Shown in pieces: positions 26,637 to 35,691 of a DNA stretch of 64,000 nucleotides. The notes below the pieces were generated by a model. It was given only the letters and a program-made list of their open reading frames with translations. It did not search any database and had not been told where the DNA came from. Origin of the DNA: Bin87 sp034423595 (GTDB lineage: Bacteria > Chloroflexota > Dehalococcoidia > Lucifugimonadales > UBA3495); contig OZ242258.1 in NCBI GenBank assembly GCA_965207025.1, positions 682,001 through 746,000 of the forward strand. Direction: 5' to 3'. The translations under genes were made by a program, and so were the position numbers. Numbering within the stretch: the stretch's first letter is position 1; every line of letters begins with the position of its first letter.

Positions 26637-27421
26637 GGTTGCGCCCCCTGCTACGTTTCGTTTGCATCACCGCCGTGGGCGGCGTATCTCCGTTGTGGCC
26701 GCTCATCACGCCGCACTCGGTGCGCGGTTTCTATTGCGGTGCGTGCGGGAACCATTTCCGTCGTATCGGTTGGACTCGGCGCCTCAACAGACCGGCGTGC
26801 CGGCGATACGCCGGCAACGCGCCGCTTCACGATCTGCCTCACGAAGGTCGGGGTGCTCCGCCCGGTCCTCGTTAGGCTCGCCGTCGTGCCTGACGAGATG
26901 AACGCCGACTTCCTCGCGGGCAACTTCGGTCCCCGCGTAGTTCGTCCGGGCCCCCTCCTGCACTCTCAGACGCACTCATTCCGTCTCGCGCGCCTGGGTA
27001 GCCTTGGTAGCGACCAACACGTAAATCGGCCGAATGGTGCTCTGTCAGCGCGTTCTACAGCCTATGGACAAAATGCCTACGTACCCGGAAACGGGATTTC
27101 CGTGTCGATGTCTCCATCAGTTCGTACGTCTGGGACCGCTGTATGCGCAGCGGTAGTTCGGCCTTGCGCAACGGGCCTTGCTCCCGTGGGCACTCGGCGC
27201 GGTGCCTTCTGGCTTGAACATGCTTAGCTCCACATCCAACCTTGGCGGTCGTGGCCCGGAGTCGTATGGCTTCACTCGCCACCTGGTGGTTGCGGTCAAT
27301 AAGTCTGGTGTATAACCTGACTGCCATTCGCAGTGGCGGACGGGGGCCTCCGCCTGCGGCGGACGGATTATGACGGCTGCAGTCCAGTCGGCGTACGTAG
27401 TAGAGACCAAGTTCCCCGTCG
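26637..27421. repeat. Long repetitive intergenic region (cassette A)
   Basis: No supported gene. Parts recur elsewhere: about 26640-26760 matches 43955-44090, and about 26770-27060 matches 47010-47300, so the B copy is split by two inserted genes. Open frames are conserved in several phases at once, which argues for nucleotide-level rather than protein-level conservation. The motif GACGCACTCATTCCGTCT is shared by both copies. Confidence 0.55.
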
Positions 27422-28378
27422 TTATGGGGAACTTGGCGATCGGGTTTGCTGGAGCTCAACCATTTCCCACGGGTCCGGCGCACCACACGCGCCGTGGCCG
27501 GCCAGAGCCTCGGCAATATCCTGAACTGACAACGGGTCGGCTATCATCCACCGGGTGAACTCTTCTGGCCCTCCCGTGACGTCGATCATGCAGCTGTAGG
27601 ACCACATCTCCATCTGGAACTCAATGCCGTCCCGCTCCATCCCGGCAGCTTCCTGCATGGTGCAGTGGTCCCACATGATTTCCTCGGCCAGTCTTGCGCG
27701 CTCAAACTCTTGAGCACTCAGATCAGTTCGGCCGTCTGCTTGTTCGATCGGTCTCAAGCCACGTCTGAGACACTCCAGCTGATCTTGGTTCATGCCGGTG
27801 TCGCGGTACAGCCGGTAAAACAGCTCAGCCTGTCCTCCTTCGCTAAGGCATTCATTTGCATGGCGTAAGGTCGCGTGGTCGTTCAACCAGCCGCTAAGTT
27901 CTGGGTCCTCGATGTTTATCTTCGCGTCGGCTAGGCAGTCCATATCTTCCAGGGTCAAGCCGGCAGGAGCGGGATCTTCTCTTGGATATGTTCCTATGGT
28001 GCCGTTCTGGCCCTCCTGCTCCTCTGTCGGGTCTGGCTTCCCGGCGTTCTGAGGCCGTGGCTGCGTAGGGTCCGGTTCATCCCCGTCGGTGCTGATGGCC
28101 CGTACCGTCGGCGTCGCTGTTGGACCTGTATCTCCGCCGTCGTCAGGCTCGGTCCAGTGCCTCAGCTCGGTCTGTTGTCGGGGCGCGATGGTCGTCATAG
28201 GATCGATCTCCCGCCCGCGAGGCGTCACCGGCGCTGTGACTGCCGGCGTGTGCGGCTCGGCAGTCTTGGCTGCAGCTGGTCCGGTGGTCGCCGATTCCTC
28301 GGGGCCGGCACAGCTCATTGCCAGCATCACCACCGCGGCGACCACGGGACCGGCGATTGCTTGCTTCGGCCTCGTCAT
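27422..28378 (-). CDS. Secreted lipoprotein-like protein (cassette A)
   Basis: The 318-residue protein starts with a hydrophobic segment ending VVMLAMSC, a plausible lipobox with Cys 23. A long Pro/Thr/Asp-rich linker (to about residue 150) leads to a helical, Cys-containing C-terminal domain. Its ATG overlaps the stop of the 28375 gene by four bases (ATGA), so the two are translationally coupled. The frame is open further upstream only as a shadow of that gene. The B counterpart is 47513-48517. Function unknown. Confidence 0.75.
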   Translation of the reverse strand: MTRPKQAIAGPVVAAVVMLAMSCAGPEESATTGPAAAKTAEPHTPAVTAPVTPRGREIDPMTTIAPRQQTELRHWTEPDDGGDTGPTATPTVRAISTDGDEPDPTQPRPQNAGKPDPTEEQEGQNGTIGTYPREDPAPAGLTLEDMDCLADAKINIEDPELSGWLNDHATLRHANECLSEGGQAELFYRLYRDTGMNQDQLECLRRGLRPIEQADGRTDLSAQEFERARLAEEIMWDHCTMQEAAGMERDGIEFQMEMWSYSCMIDVTGGPEEFTRWMIADPLSVQDIAEALAGHGACGAPDPWEMVELQQTRSPSSP

Positions 28379-30525
28379 CGGTGCCCCTGCTCTGCTTCCA
28401 GCTCTTCCACCTTCTGTCGCCAGTAGTTCGGCTCGGTGTTGCTTGGCCAGAGGATTTTGAACGTTCCCCAGGCGGACGCGCGCAGCCGGGCTCCGGTCAG
28501 CGAGTTCTCGTGCTGGTCCGCCGGGGCCAGTCGCTCCAGCGACCAGTGCTTCACGAAGTTGAAGATCGTCATCGGCTCGCCGGCCTTTTCGGTGTTGCCG
28601 ATGGCGCGCCAGTATGGCAGCTTCGCGAAGGGGTCCGATGACTGGAATCTCCTGAAGTCGATGCCCATGTCCAGCCACGGTCCGGCCAGCGACAGGGACG
28701 TCTGCTCCGGGTTGTAGCCTGCCGGGCTGCACACGTCCTTCGTCTGGATGGCGCGGGCGGCCCGCCGGGCCTTCTGCGTGCCCTCCTCCGTCTTCGCCCA
28801 CTCGTAGGAGTCGATGATCTCGGTGACGATGTTGTCGTACGTGAGGGCCGCGCCCCTCTCCTGCAGCCGGGTCAGCGACATGTGCATGTAGCGTCGCTTG
28901 GCGCTGCGCAGCGCGGTGGGGCCCGAGCTTACCGGGGTGTTTACCGTGTAGAGGCCGTACCCGTCCCACTTGACCTCTTCTTTGTGGAAGTCGCCGAGAT
29001 TCTTGGGGTTCCGTGGCGTGCCGTACATCTTGTGGACCTGGAACTCGGTCACCAGGGCGCGATCGCACGTCCGTCGGTAGATGTGGACGCGCTCCAGCCC
29101 GGCGGCCTGCCGGTTCTCGTTCCACGCTGCCCACTGGTCCTCCGTCCATGTCGCGCTTTCTTCTGCGGTTGGGTATGCCAGTGGTATGTTCTCGTCCCTG
29201 ATGCCCGCGTCCGTGCCGTCCTTGTAGCCACTGGCGGTCTTGCGCCACCTCATTCCGTTGGCCACGCGCCATTCGGACGCCCGCTCCTTGCACCAGGGCT
29301 GGAAGTCATCGATTCCCTGGAACTGGCTGCGATCGATGGTGGTCTGGCCGGCCAGTTCCGGGGTGTCTGCAGCGGCAATACTCCGGCCGCCGCAGGTCCC
29401 GTCGCCTTGGTCGGGTTGCTGTTGTGGCCGTTGTGGTTCCGCCGTGCAACTTGGTGCCTCGTTGTCCTGGTTCGTGGTGACTCTGTTCTGGTTAGCTTTG
29501 GCAGCGAGCTTGGCGATGATGTCGTCCGCCTCTGCTGCGCTGACTGTGTGCCGGTTTGTGGCGGGCCACAGCCCGATCCTGGTGGATCCGTCTTCGTACT
29601 TGCCGAAAATTCGGGCGACAACTTTTCCGGTCAGATCGGGCTGTCCCACCTGTGCCGCGATCTCTGCCGTTATGTATTGTCGCTTCCGCAGGGTCACGCT
29701 CGCGTCTGCCGGTATCGTGGCCCTCATCGTGGAGACGAGGGCCCACAATTCGCGATTGTCTCTGCGCCGCTTGAATTCTGCTTCAGTTATGCTCTCCCAC
29801 TGCCATATTGCCCACCAACCGTCGTACAGGATGGGCTCGCCGGCCTCATCCACTACCAATACCCGATCGCCGTCCTCTCCCGTGGCGTACACGTCGATCA
29901 TGCTGTCGTCGGCGTTTCCCTGGGGTTCTGCTTCCCCGGGCGTGCATTGGTTGGTTCCCCCGGTATTCCCGGTGCCGTGCTCCGTGTTCACCCCGTTGCT
30001 GGGCGTGTGCTGGTCCGGCTGTGTTGTGCCCCTGAGTGACGGTGGGTTTCCCTCCCTCATGTTCAGTCCCCAGTAGCTGATGCCGGGCGGGCTGTCGTTG
30101 CGACGACACTCGTCCGGCATCGTGATGCTGAAGGCGACTACTCCCGGATGTATCGAGCAGTTCTTCGCGTACAAAGCGAGCGGCCCGCTGCCTTTGGTCA
30201 GGTTCAGTTGCTGTCCGGCCCCGTCGCACGAGATATTCTCCGTGGCGCCCAGGGCGGTGTTTTGGTCCGGCGTTATCTCCAGCCGTCCTTGGTATGGCCC
30301 CGCAGCCTCGAAGGCCGTCGTCTCCTGCATATGCAGGTAGGTGGGGCCGAGGATGTTCATCCCGAGTTCTTCGCTGCCCGTGGCCATCGCGCTGTAGTGG
30401 CACTGTTGGGCGTGGGCTTGCTGAGGTGGTTTGATGCTGCCGTTGCCTACCAGCGCGACGGCGGCGACCAGCGCGCCGATCACGCCGAGTACGAGCAGGG
30501 TGCTGTAATTTCCGCGCCGTTTCAC
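28375..30525 (-). CDS. Secreted protein, constant N-terminal domain with C-terminal variant A
   Basis: The 716-residue protein starts at GTG with a signal peptide (LVLGVIGALVAAVALVG, cleavage likely after AHA near residue 39). Residues about 40-175 include GPTYLHMQETTAFEAAGPYQ and MPDECRRN, and are almost identical to 48545-50167. After GISYWGLNM the sequences diverge completely. The C-terminal 500 residues have a Gln/Pro-rich linker and a Trp/Tyr-rich region (YGTPRNPKNLGDFHKEEVKW) without known domain. It is followed by a coupled lipoprotein gene. Confidence 0.8.
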   Translation of the reverse strand: MKRRGNYSTLLVLGVIGALVAAVALVGNGSIKPPQQAHAQQCHYSAMATGSEELGMNILGPTYLHMQETTAFEAAGPYQGRLEITPDQNTALGATENISCDGAGQQLNLTKGSGPLALYAKNCSIHPGVVAFSITMPDECRRNDSPPGISYWGLNMREGNPPSLRGTTQPDQHTPSNGVNTEHGTGNTGGTNQCTPGEAEPQGNADDSMIDVYATGEDGDRVLVVDEAGEPILYDGWWAIWQWESITEAEFKRRRDNRELWALVSTMRATIPADASVTLRKRQYITAEIAAQVGQPDLTGKVVARIFGKYEDGSTRIGLWPATNRHTVSAAEADDIIAKLAAKANQNRVTTNQDNEAPSCTAEPQRPQQQPDQGDGTCGGRSIAAADTPELAGQTTIDRSQFQGIDDFQPWCKERASEWRVANGMRWRKTASGYKDGTDAGIRDENIPLAYPTAEESATWTEDQWAAWNENRQAAGLERVHIYRRTCDRALVTEFQVHKMYGTPRNPKNLGDFHKEEVKWDGYGLYTVNTPVSSGPTALRSAKRRYMHMSLTRLQERGAALTYDNIVTEIIDSYEWAKTEEGTQKARRAARAIQTKDVCSPAGYNPEQTSLSLAGPWLDMGIDFRRFQSSDPFAKLPYWRAIGNTEKAGEPMTIFNFVKHWSLERLAPADQHENSLTGARLRASAWGTFKILWPSNTEPNYWRQKVEELEAEQGHR

Positions 30526-30961
30526 GATGCTCTCTCCCTCGTTGGGTAATTGGCCGTCGTTCTTGTTTCGAGCGGGTCAAACGCTTGGGTTCGACCGCCT
30601 TGACGGCAGAGTAGTGAAACGACCGGGACCGCCACCTATCTCGGTGATAAGATCCCCGGTATTGGCTGAGGGTTTACGTACGGTATCGTCAGCTTTTCTT
30701 GTTCATTTGCCACTCATTCTTCCGACCCAGCGAACCGTTCCGTCCTTATAGAAACGGCGGACATCCGGTATGTTTGCCGCGACCGTTCTCGTTAGATCTG
30801 CAAGTGATGGCGTCGTGGCAGGACCGACCCACGAAATCGGATCAATCCCCCGGCGATTGGTCAGCGTGCTTCCCCTGAAGTCCATCCCTACGGGGTTGAA
30901 TGATTCGTGCTCGGCGATGGCGTTCCTCCGCCCTTGCAATTGTCGGTGGTTACGGGCGCGG
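30526..30961. other. Intergenic region with a possible small conserved ORF
   Basis: This stretch, about 90% like 50168-50565, should hold the promoter of the secreted-protein gene. A minus-strand frame (30703 to about 30890) ends PDVRRFYKDGTVRWVGRMSG in both copies with only a few substitutions. It could encode a peptide of about 60 residues; copy B lacks a matching ATG, so this remains uncertain. Confidence 0.4.
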
Positions 30962-31524
30962 TCAGGCCGCGAGCGTGAGGGCCGGCGGATGCCAAAGTAC
31001 AAGCGGTTGGGCGTCGTTTACCGTGCCACGGAAGTAGGATCCGAGGCAACCTAATGTGTCGGCGTTGTCGGGATCCAAGCAGATTCTCAGCATACCGTCG
31101 AGGTGACGGACAGGTTCGATCTCGCAGCGGAGCCGCGCTTCGCAGAGCGTGTCCAGGAGGTGTATCAGAATGGCTTCCAGCGTCACGATGCGGCCGCTAA
31201 GTCGGTCGCGGTGTGCCACCACGTCTTTCAAGGCGACGACGGCACGCTTGTCCCCAGTCAGTATCAGGCTCTGTTGTTGGTCGTCTTGGGCGGCGGCCGC
31301 GAAAAGCATCGCCTCACCCGTGCCAATATCGGGCACGGTGGTCAAAGGATCAAGCCAATCCGTGGACGGTGCGGATATTGGATCGATGGAGTTTGCCAGC
31401 GGCCCTAGGCACCGGGCTAGGTCGGGACCGAGATGGTTCCGGAGAGATCCCCTGCGGAGCATGTACGGAAGCGCGGGGGTACGGCGGCACTGGTCGTAAT
31501 ATGCGCCGAGGGATGCGACCGCAT

Positions 31525-32747
31525 CTAAACTGAAGCCAAGGTGAGATCTACATTTGCAGGGCGGAGAGGGTTGGCTTGCGTGTCGCCAATCAATTCGTCG
31601 GCTTTCGCTTGCAGCGCGGTACGGCAGCGGCGTTTGACTGCATCGCGTCGCTGGCTCAGATCGGTGAAAAAGCCGCCCACTCTCTCCCGGACTGCGGCAC
31701 GGGTTCCCAGGCACAGGTTGGCGGTTGTTTCCTGGCGCACCCATCCCCAGATGGCCTCGTCAGCGTTGAAGTCCGGACTATAACTGGGCAGGTTCACCAG
31801 GCGCAGGTTCAGGTTGGGAGTGGTGAGATAAGCACGGATCGCGTCGCCCCGATGGGCTGGAGAATTGTCCCAAATCACGATCAGCGGTTCGGTGTGTTGT
31901 CCCCGCAGTTGCCGCAGGAAGGCAGTAGAGGTGGCGGCGTTGCTGTTGCCCTCCAGTTCCATCACCTCCACCTCCCCAGTCTCCAGGCACACCGCCGAGT
32001 AATAGCTTACTTTCTCGCCGCGGCGCGGACTGGTGGAATCCACCAAGGCTGGTTCTCCTTTCAGCACCCACTTGCCCCGTAGATCGGCATCCGCCTGAAA
32101 GTGCGCCTTGTCGGCGAAGAATATCTTGGTTCCCGTCCGTGCCGCCGTCGCCTGCAACTCCGCATACTCTCTCACAAAAGCTTCCCGCCGCGCTGGATCC
32201 GCCTTGAGCAACCGCTTCTTGGGACGCTTCAGCACAAACCCCAGCCGATGTAGATAGTTCAGGCAACTGCTGCGGCTCAGCGCCAACCCGAAACGGTCCG
32301 CCACAAATTGCCGCACACCCTTCCAGTTCCAGTTGGATAGTCCGATACCCGCCTGCGACGGTAACTGCTGCACCGCCGACTTCAGCTCGCCTCGTTGCTC
32401 CACGTCCAACGCGGGGGGGAACCACCAGTCTGCTCAAAAACCAGTGCCTTGGGTCCGCCCTCAGCAAAGGCCCGGGCCCATTGGCCTATGGTGTGGGCAT
32501 CCCGCTCCAGGGCTCGACCCACCGCCGCCGCGGTCCAACCCTGGGTCAGCAGCCACACCGCGTGCCAGCGTTCTCGCTCCCGGGGCGTCGCCGCTCGATA
32601 CATCCGCCGTCGTACCTCAGCCTCGTCCATGCGCCACCGCACCAGCAGCACTCCCATCTCTTTCATTCCCAACTTCAACCCCCTAACATTTCTCAGCCTG
32701 CTGCTCCGATTGCTCTCAATTCTACCTACGAATGATGTGGGTTTCAC
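31525..32747 (-). CDS. IS630-family transposase in two overlapping frames
   Basis: Frame 1 (32382-32747) has the N-terminal HTH region (TPRERERWHAVWLLTQGWTA). Frame 2 (31525-32409) has the DDE domain: FFADKAHFQADAD, IVIWDNSPAHRG and LPSYSPDFNADEAIWGWV. The shift is -1 at a run of seven C just after EQTGG. Many IS630 elements use -1 programmed frameshifting at such a run, so it may be functional. The TAG stop is completed by the duplicated TA plus the flanking base. Confidence 0.88.
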
Positions 32748-32760
32748 CTTGGTTTCGATT
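31528..32760 (-). mobile_element. IS630-family insertion sequence with TA duplication
   Basis: The 1233-bp element has ends AACTGAAGCCAAGGTGAGA and, in reverse complement, AATCGAAACCAAGGTGAAA. TA flanks both sides (31526-31527 and 32761-32762), as expected for IS630/Tc1-mariner elements. The uninterrupted paralogue at 51120-51140 confirms the insertion point to the base. Confidence 0.93.
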
Positions 32761-32803
32761 TAGGAACAGGTGGGCGGCACCCAATTTGCAGAATATGTCG
32801 TTG

Positions 32804-33862
32804 TCAATGAGTAGAAGAGGTGCGGGTTCCGGCATCGACGCACCGCAGCAGGTTGGTGTCGGTTTCCGAGGCGGCGTCGACATCCACGTTCTGGATGAAC
32901 GCATTGAACAGGGTTGACTGCGCCGGAGGAATTACCTGTGTTTTGGGAGTGTCGCTGGTGAGGTTCAGAAAGTCTATGTACTGCGGGGGCGTTGATACCG
33001 CAAAAGCTGCCCAACGCGTTGACCGGAAATTGCTCACCAGGTCGCGAGGGTACGACGAGAGATCCGGTGGGAACGTGATAGCTTCGGTTCCCCCGGTGAT
33101 CACCTCAAGAGCGAATGCGTTGGCTCGGGCCTCGGACGGTCTGTCGCGGTCAGGCCAGTCGCGGTGCGTTACGATTTTGTTGTTCTCGCAGTCGCCGGCG
33201 ATGATGTGGCCCATCTGGAGGGCAGTGTGCATGGCGGCGTCCCAGCGGTCGGTGATACGGTTCGACATCATCACTAGGGGGCGACCCTGTATCACGCAGC
33301 CGAGGGTTTGGAAATCCGGTTTTGGGAGACTGGCAACAGGCACCACCGGGATGTGGCGTTGCCATAGGTCGCCTACGATGTTGTGCAGTTCCACTGGTTC
33401 GCCTGGCCCGGAGCGAAGCGTGGCGTGCCACACTAGGCCGTTACTGGGCGGCAGTACCGCGTGTGTGTGGTCGCGCAGGTTCCGGATCACTGCGTGGGCG
33501 ATCTGGATGCCCGCGTGTATCGACGCGGGGGATACGTCCTCGTCGGGCGTTTGGGGGCTAAGGTGGACTAGTGCGGCGGCGGGGTCCTGGATCGTCTGGA
33601 GGGGCAGCTGCAGGAAGCGGGCTGTCCGGAACTCGAAGTCGGGAAGCAGTTCCGGATCGTTTTCGCAGGTTTCGTCCCACCAATCTGGGAGGATGGTGTT
33701 ATAGGTGAAGGCCCGGTCAAAACCTGCCCGTTCAAGGCGTTCCACGAGCGAGTGGAATGATCGTGTGGTGTCTGCGTAAGATGTCAAGAAGGTGGACCTG
33801 GCCGGAGACGACCTTGTTGAGCGTAGCGATGGCGTGTTGGTACAGGTGCTCGCGTGATGCAA
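32804..33862 (-). CDS. ImmA/IrrE-like protein with degenerate catalytic motif (cassette A)
   Basis: The 352-residue protein resembles the M78 (ImmA/IrrE) fold: IPVVPVASLPKPDFQTLGCV, then WDAAMHTALQMGHIIAGD, then ARANAFALEVITGG in place of the usual E-x-x-A-N-x-F-A. The expected HExxH reads LQMGH at 215-219, so the first His and catalytic Glu are gone. Peptidase activity is unlikely. The N-terminus is uncertain: the frame has only a TTG start without ribosome site, and an ATG ORF in another frame begins at 33877. It precedes and overlaps the PIN gene. Confidence 0.72.
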   Translation of the reverse strand: MHHASTCTNTPSLRSTRSSPARSTFLTSYADTTRSFHSLVERLERAGFDRAFTYNTILPDWWDETCENDPELLPDFEFRTARFLQLPLQTIQDPAAALVHLSPQTPDEDVSPASIHAGIQIAHAVIRNLRDHTHAVLPPSNGLVWHATLRSGPGEPVELHNIVGDLWQRHIPVVPVASLPKPDFQTLGCVIQGRPLVMMSNRITDRWDAAMHTALQMGHIIAGDCENNKIVTHRDWPDRDRPSEARANAFALEVITGGTEAITFPPDLSSYPRDLVSNFRSTRWAAFAVSTPPQYIDFLNLTSDTPKTQVIPPAQSTLFNAFIQNVDVDAASETDTNLLRCVDAGTRTSSTH

Positions 33863-34127
33863 TTGTTGCCCGCCTCATCGTTGATGTCAACTTTCATTTG
33901 ATTGCTATTCATTCTGGCCAAGGATAGGAGCAGGCATGGGTAGAAACCCGGTGGTCCAGCCGCTGCATCGCGCCATCCCGGCCCGCTGGACCCGCCGCAA
34001 CATAGCCAACTTCGCCAGCAGGTGTCGGTTTAGCACTTTTCACGGTTGAACCTCCTCTCCCATAGGCATCTATCCGGCGCCCCTCGGGCGGTCGGCGACC
34101 TTGAGCGCGGAACCGGCGGGTAGTCTC
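33863..34127. other. Intergenic region upstream of the ImmA/IrrE-like gene
   Basis: It matches 52232-52500. No gene is supported apart from the overlapping ATG frame noted with the neighbouring gene. It contains GGTTTAGCACTTTTCACGGT, identical in both copies, which may include promoter sequence. Confidence 0.4.
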
Positions 34128-34349
34128 TCAAGTTGACACCAACGGTTTACATATTTTGCAGAGTCGACACTTTCGGCCAGTATCAACAGCCTTGGTCAAA
34201 GCGGATTTCGCTGTCTCTAATCCATGTTGCCAGGTACCGTTGACCGAGTAGAACCGATTGACGCCGCCGTTCTTTTTCACATGGCCGCAGGTTTCAAGGT
34301 GTACGGTCGCTGTATTCGTTGGGCCGTTTTCATACACCGCGTATCTCAA
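34128..34349 (-). CDS. Small Cys/His-rich protein
   Basis: The 73-residue protein has a Cys/His cluster in two halves (ATVHLETCGHVKKNGG and CRLCKICKP), suggesting zinc binding. The pattern T-x-x-H-x-x-x-C-x-H with a tail CxxC occurs in small widespread bacterial proteins of unknown function. The start is TTG with GGAG 5 bases upstream. It has no copy in cassette B, where the flanking segments join without it. Confidence 0.6.
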   Translation of the reverse strand: MRYAVYENGPTNTATVHLETCGHVKKNGGVNRFYSVNGTWQHGLETAKSALTKAVDTGRKCRLCKICKPLVST

Positions 34350-34564
34350 AGGTCACTCCTACAGTTACTTGAACTCCGGGGAATGGCATCAAGGCATCAC
34401 GCACCAGTAAATGGAACTCAATCGTCAACCTCAACCTGAATCTCAAACTTAGAAACTACCAACCGGCGTCAGCAATGACGCCGCCTCTGCACTGGTGGTT
34501 TACGCTGCTGCTTCCGCTATTCGGCTTGTGCATCCCGTAGCGTTTCAGCGCGTCAGGGATCTCG

Positions 34565-34918
34565 CTACGAGCCGCACCGGTCTCGCTTCAGTTCGTCGAA
34601 TTTCCGAGTGAATCTGGCGTAGGCGGTTTCGTCGTTGCCGGCCCGTATGTCTGCGGTCCCTTCGGCGATCCACCTGGCGAGTTCCGCTTCGGGCACATCG
34701 CCCCCATGCTCTCGGGCCTTGGCAACCACCGCCCGGTAGGTCCCGTCCGTCTTGGGGAGAGCCCGCAGTATCGCGACGAGGTTCTCCGCGGTGAAGTACC
34801 CGACGTCGTTGCACGCAGCACGCGGCACGTAATCGGCGTTAATCCGGGCGCGTTGACGGACCAGTCTGTCCAGCAATCGGATGGACTGTGGTTGTCGTTG
34901 CCGGTGGGGCTGGTACAT
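34565..34918 (-). CDS. 'TDGT' helical family, subfamily 1 (cassette A)
   Basis: The 117-residue protein carries the family core: GYFTAENLVAILRALPKTDG, then VVAKAREHGGDVPEAELARW, and ETAYARFTRKFDELK. The middle reads like a helix-turn-helix similar in layout to terminase-small-subunit or transposase DNA-binding domains. That similarity is my impression, not a search result. A basic N-terminal extension (RLLDRLVRQRARINADYV) distinguishes subfamily 1. It follows the Cas4-like gene by about 55 bases on the same strand. Copy B is 52584-52937. Confidence 0.72.
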   Translation of the reverse strand: MYQPHRQRQPQSIRLLDRLVRQRARINADYVPRAACNDVGYFTAENLVAILRALPKTDGTYRAVVAKAREHGGDVPEAELARWIAEGTADIRAGNDETAYARFTRKFDELKRDRCGS

Positions 34919-34973
34919 CCGTGGTGCTACTTCCCCTATGTCGCTCGCAGTTTACGGACTGGCTACAGCAGTG

Positions 34974-35621
34974 CTAGAAATCGTCCGTCGTCATCGCGCG
35001 AACCGGCTCGTCGTCTACGCGCTCAGGACATTCCAAAGCGCTGATCTCGCAGAACCGGCATTCCTGGGCGCTCGGGACCTTGCGCGCCGGTTCATCGCTG
35101 GCCAGCCTTCGGATCAACGCGCCCAGGTCGTTGACGAATCCCCGGTGTACGGCACCGGGCGGTACCTTGACGCTTTTGTCCGGGTAGACGATCTCGCCGC
35201 CCAGATGCGTGCCCCGGCTGAGGTCCAGGTCATGCCAGACGGCGTACATGTAGATCATCATCTGGGCCCGGTGCCATCCCTGGGGTTGACCGGTCTTCAC
35301 GTCGATGATGTCGATACGTTTGCCGTCCTTGGCTATGAGGTCGGCGCGTCCTGCCAGGACGGCCGTTTCTCCGCGCAGCCGGAACGCGTTCTGTTGCTCC
35401 ACGGATACTTCGTAGCCGCGTCGCAGCCATAATTCCCGCTGCTCGTTCAGAAGGGCCGTGTGGCGGATCTGCCAGTCGGTAGCGTCGAAATCGGAGGGCT
35501 GACGGTCGAAGTCCTGGTAATGGGCCTTGAACCAGACGGCCCACTCGCAGGAGCGGTCGCCGACGAGGAGGCGGGGCAGCCAGGTGGCCCAGATGTAGGG
35601 GAACTCGCGGGGTGTTGGCAT
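34974..35621 (-). CDS. Orphan Cas4-like PD-(D/E)XK nuclease with Fe-S cysteines (cassette A)
   Basis: The 215-residue protein has the RecB-type nuclease motif: GRADLIAKDGKRIDIIDVKT (Asp ... Asp-x-Lys) followed by QMMIYMYAVW. Four Cys match the Cas4/AddB Fe-S pattern: one near the N-terminus (DRSCEWAVWF) and three near the end (CRFCEISALEC). Cas4-type enzymes trim DNA ends. No CRISPR array or other cas gene is nearby. The start codon lies 5 bases from an 11-bp inverted repeat and has no ribosome site. A 98%-like copy is at 52992-53639. Confidence 0.85.
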   Translation of the reverse strand: MPTPREFPYIWATWLPRLLVGDRSCEWAVWFKAHYQDFDRQPSDFDATDWQIRHTALLNEQRELWLRRGYEVSVEQQNAFRLRGETAVLAGRADLIAKDGKRIDIIDVKTGQPQGWHRAQMMIYMYAVWHDLDLSRGTHLGGEIVYPDKSVKVPPGAVHRGFVNDLGALIRRLASDEPARKVPSAQECRFCEISALECPERVDDEPVRAMTTDDF

Positions 35622-35626
35622 GATTC

Positions 35627-35655
35627 GACTCGTAGAACGGAAGTTTCTACGAGTC
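35627..35655 (-). promoter_or_regulatory. 11-bp perfect inverted repeat at the Cas4-like start (cassette A)
   Basis: GACTCGTAGAA and TTCTACGAGTC form perfect arms around a 7-base loop, 5 bases before the ATG. Another GTCGTAGAA half-site lies just upstream (about 35667-35675). It could be an operator or an RNA hairpin controlling initiation. The same sequence is at 53645-53673. Confidence 0.6.
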
Positions 35656-35691
35656 TATCGGTGCGGTCGTAGAACGCGCTACGGGCTGCTG

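Larger units (their letters stand above)
30962..32835 (-). pseudogene. PIN-domain protein (cassette A), interrupted by IS630
   Basis: The 5' part (32763-32835) encodes MPEPAPLLLIDNDIFCKLGA with the first PIN aspartates. The 3' part (30962-31527) begins DAVASLGAYYDQ and carries the later acidic sites (GEAMLFAAAA, LTGDKRAVVAL). Without the 31528-32760 element and one TA, the two join exactly as in the intact copy at 50566-51204. PIN domains are Mg2+-dependent RNases, often toxins. Its start overlaps the end of the ImmA/IrrE-like gene by 32 bases. Confidence 0.87.

Noticed and set aside
26637..27060. Several minus-strand ORFs that are similar between 26.6-27.0 kb and 47.0-47.2 kb
   Set aside because: Two different phases are conserved equally, which fits nucleotide repeats and not a protein.
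34974..35621. CRISPR-Cas locus around the Cas4-like genes
   Set aside because: No array of regularly spaced repeats and no cas1, cas2 or effector gene is seen in the window.
35447..35691. C-terminal extension of the MNT-HEPN frame over the Cas4-like gene start
   Set aside because: It is out of frame with the expected HEPN tail and repetitive in Ser/Pro, so it is a product of the frameshift.
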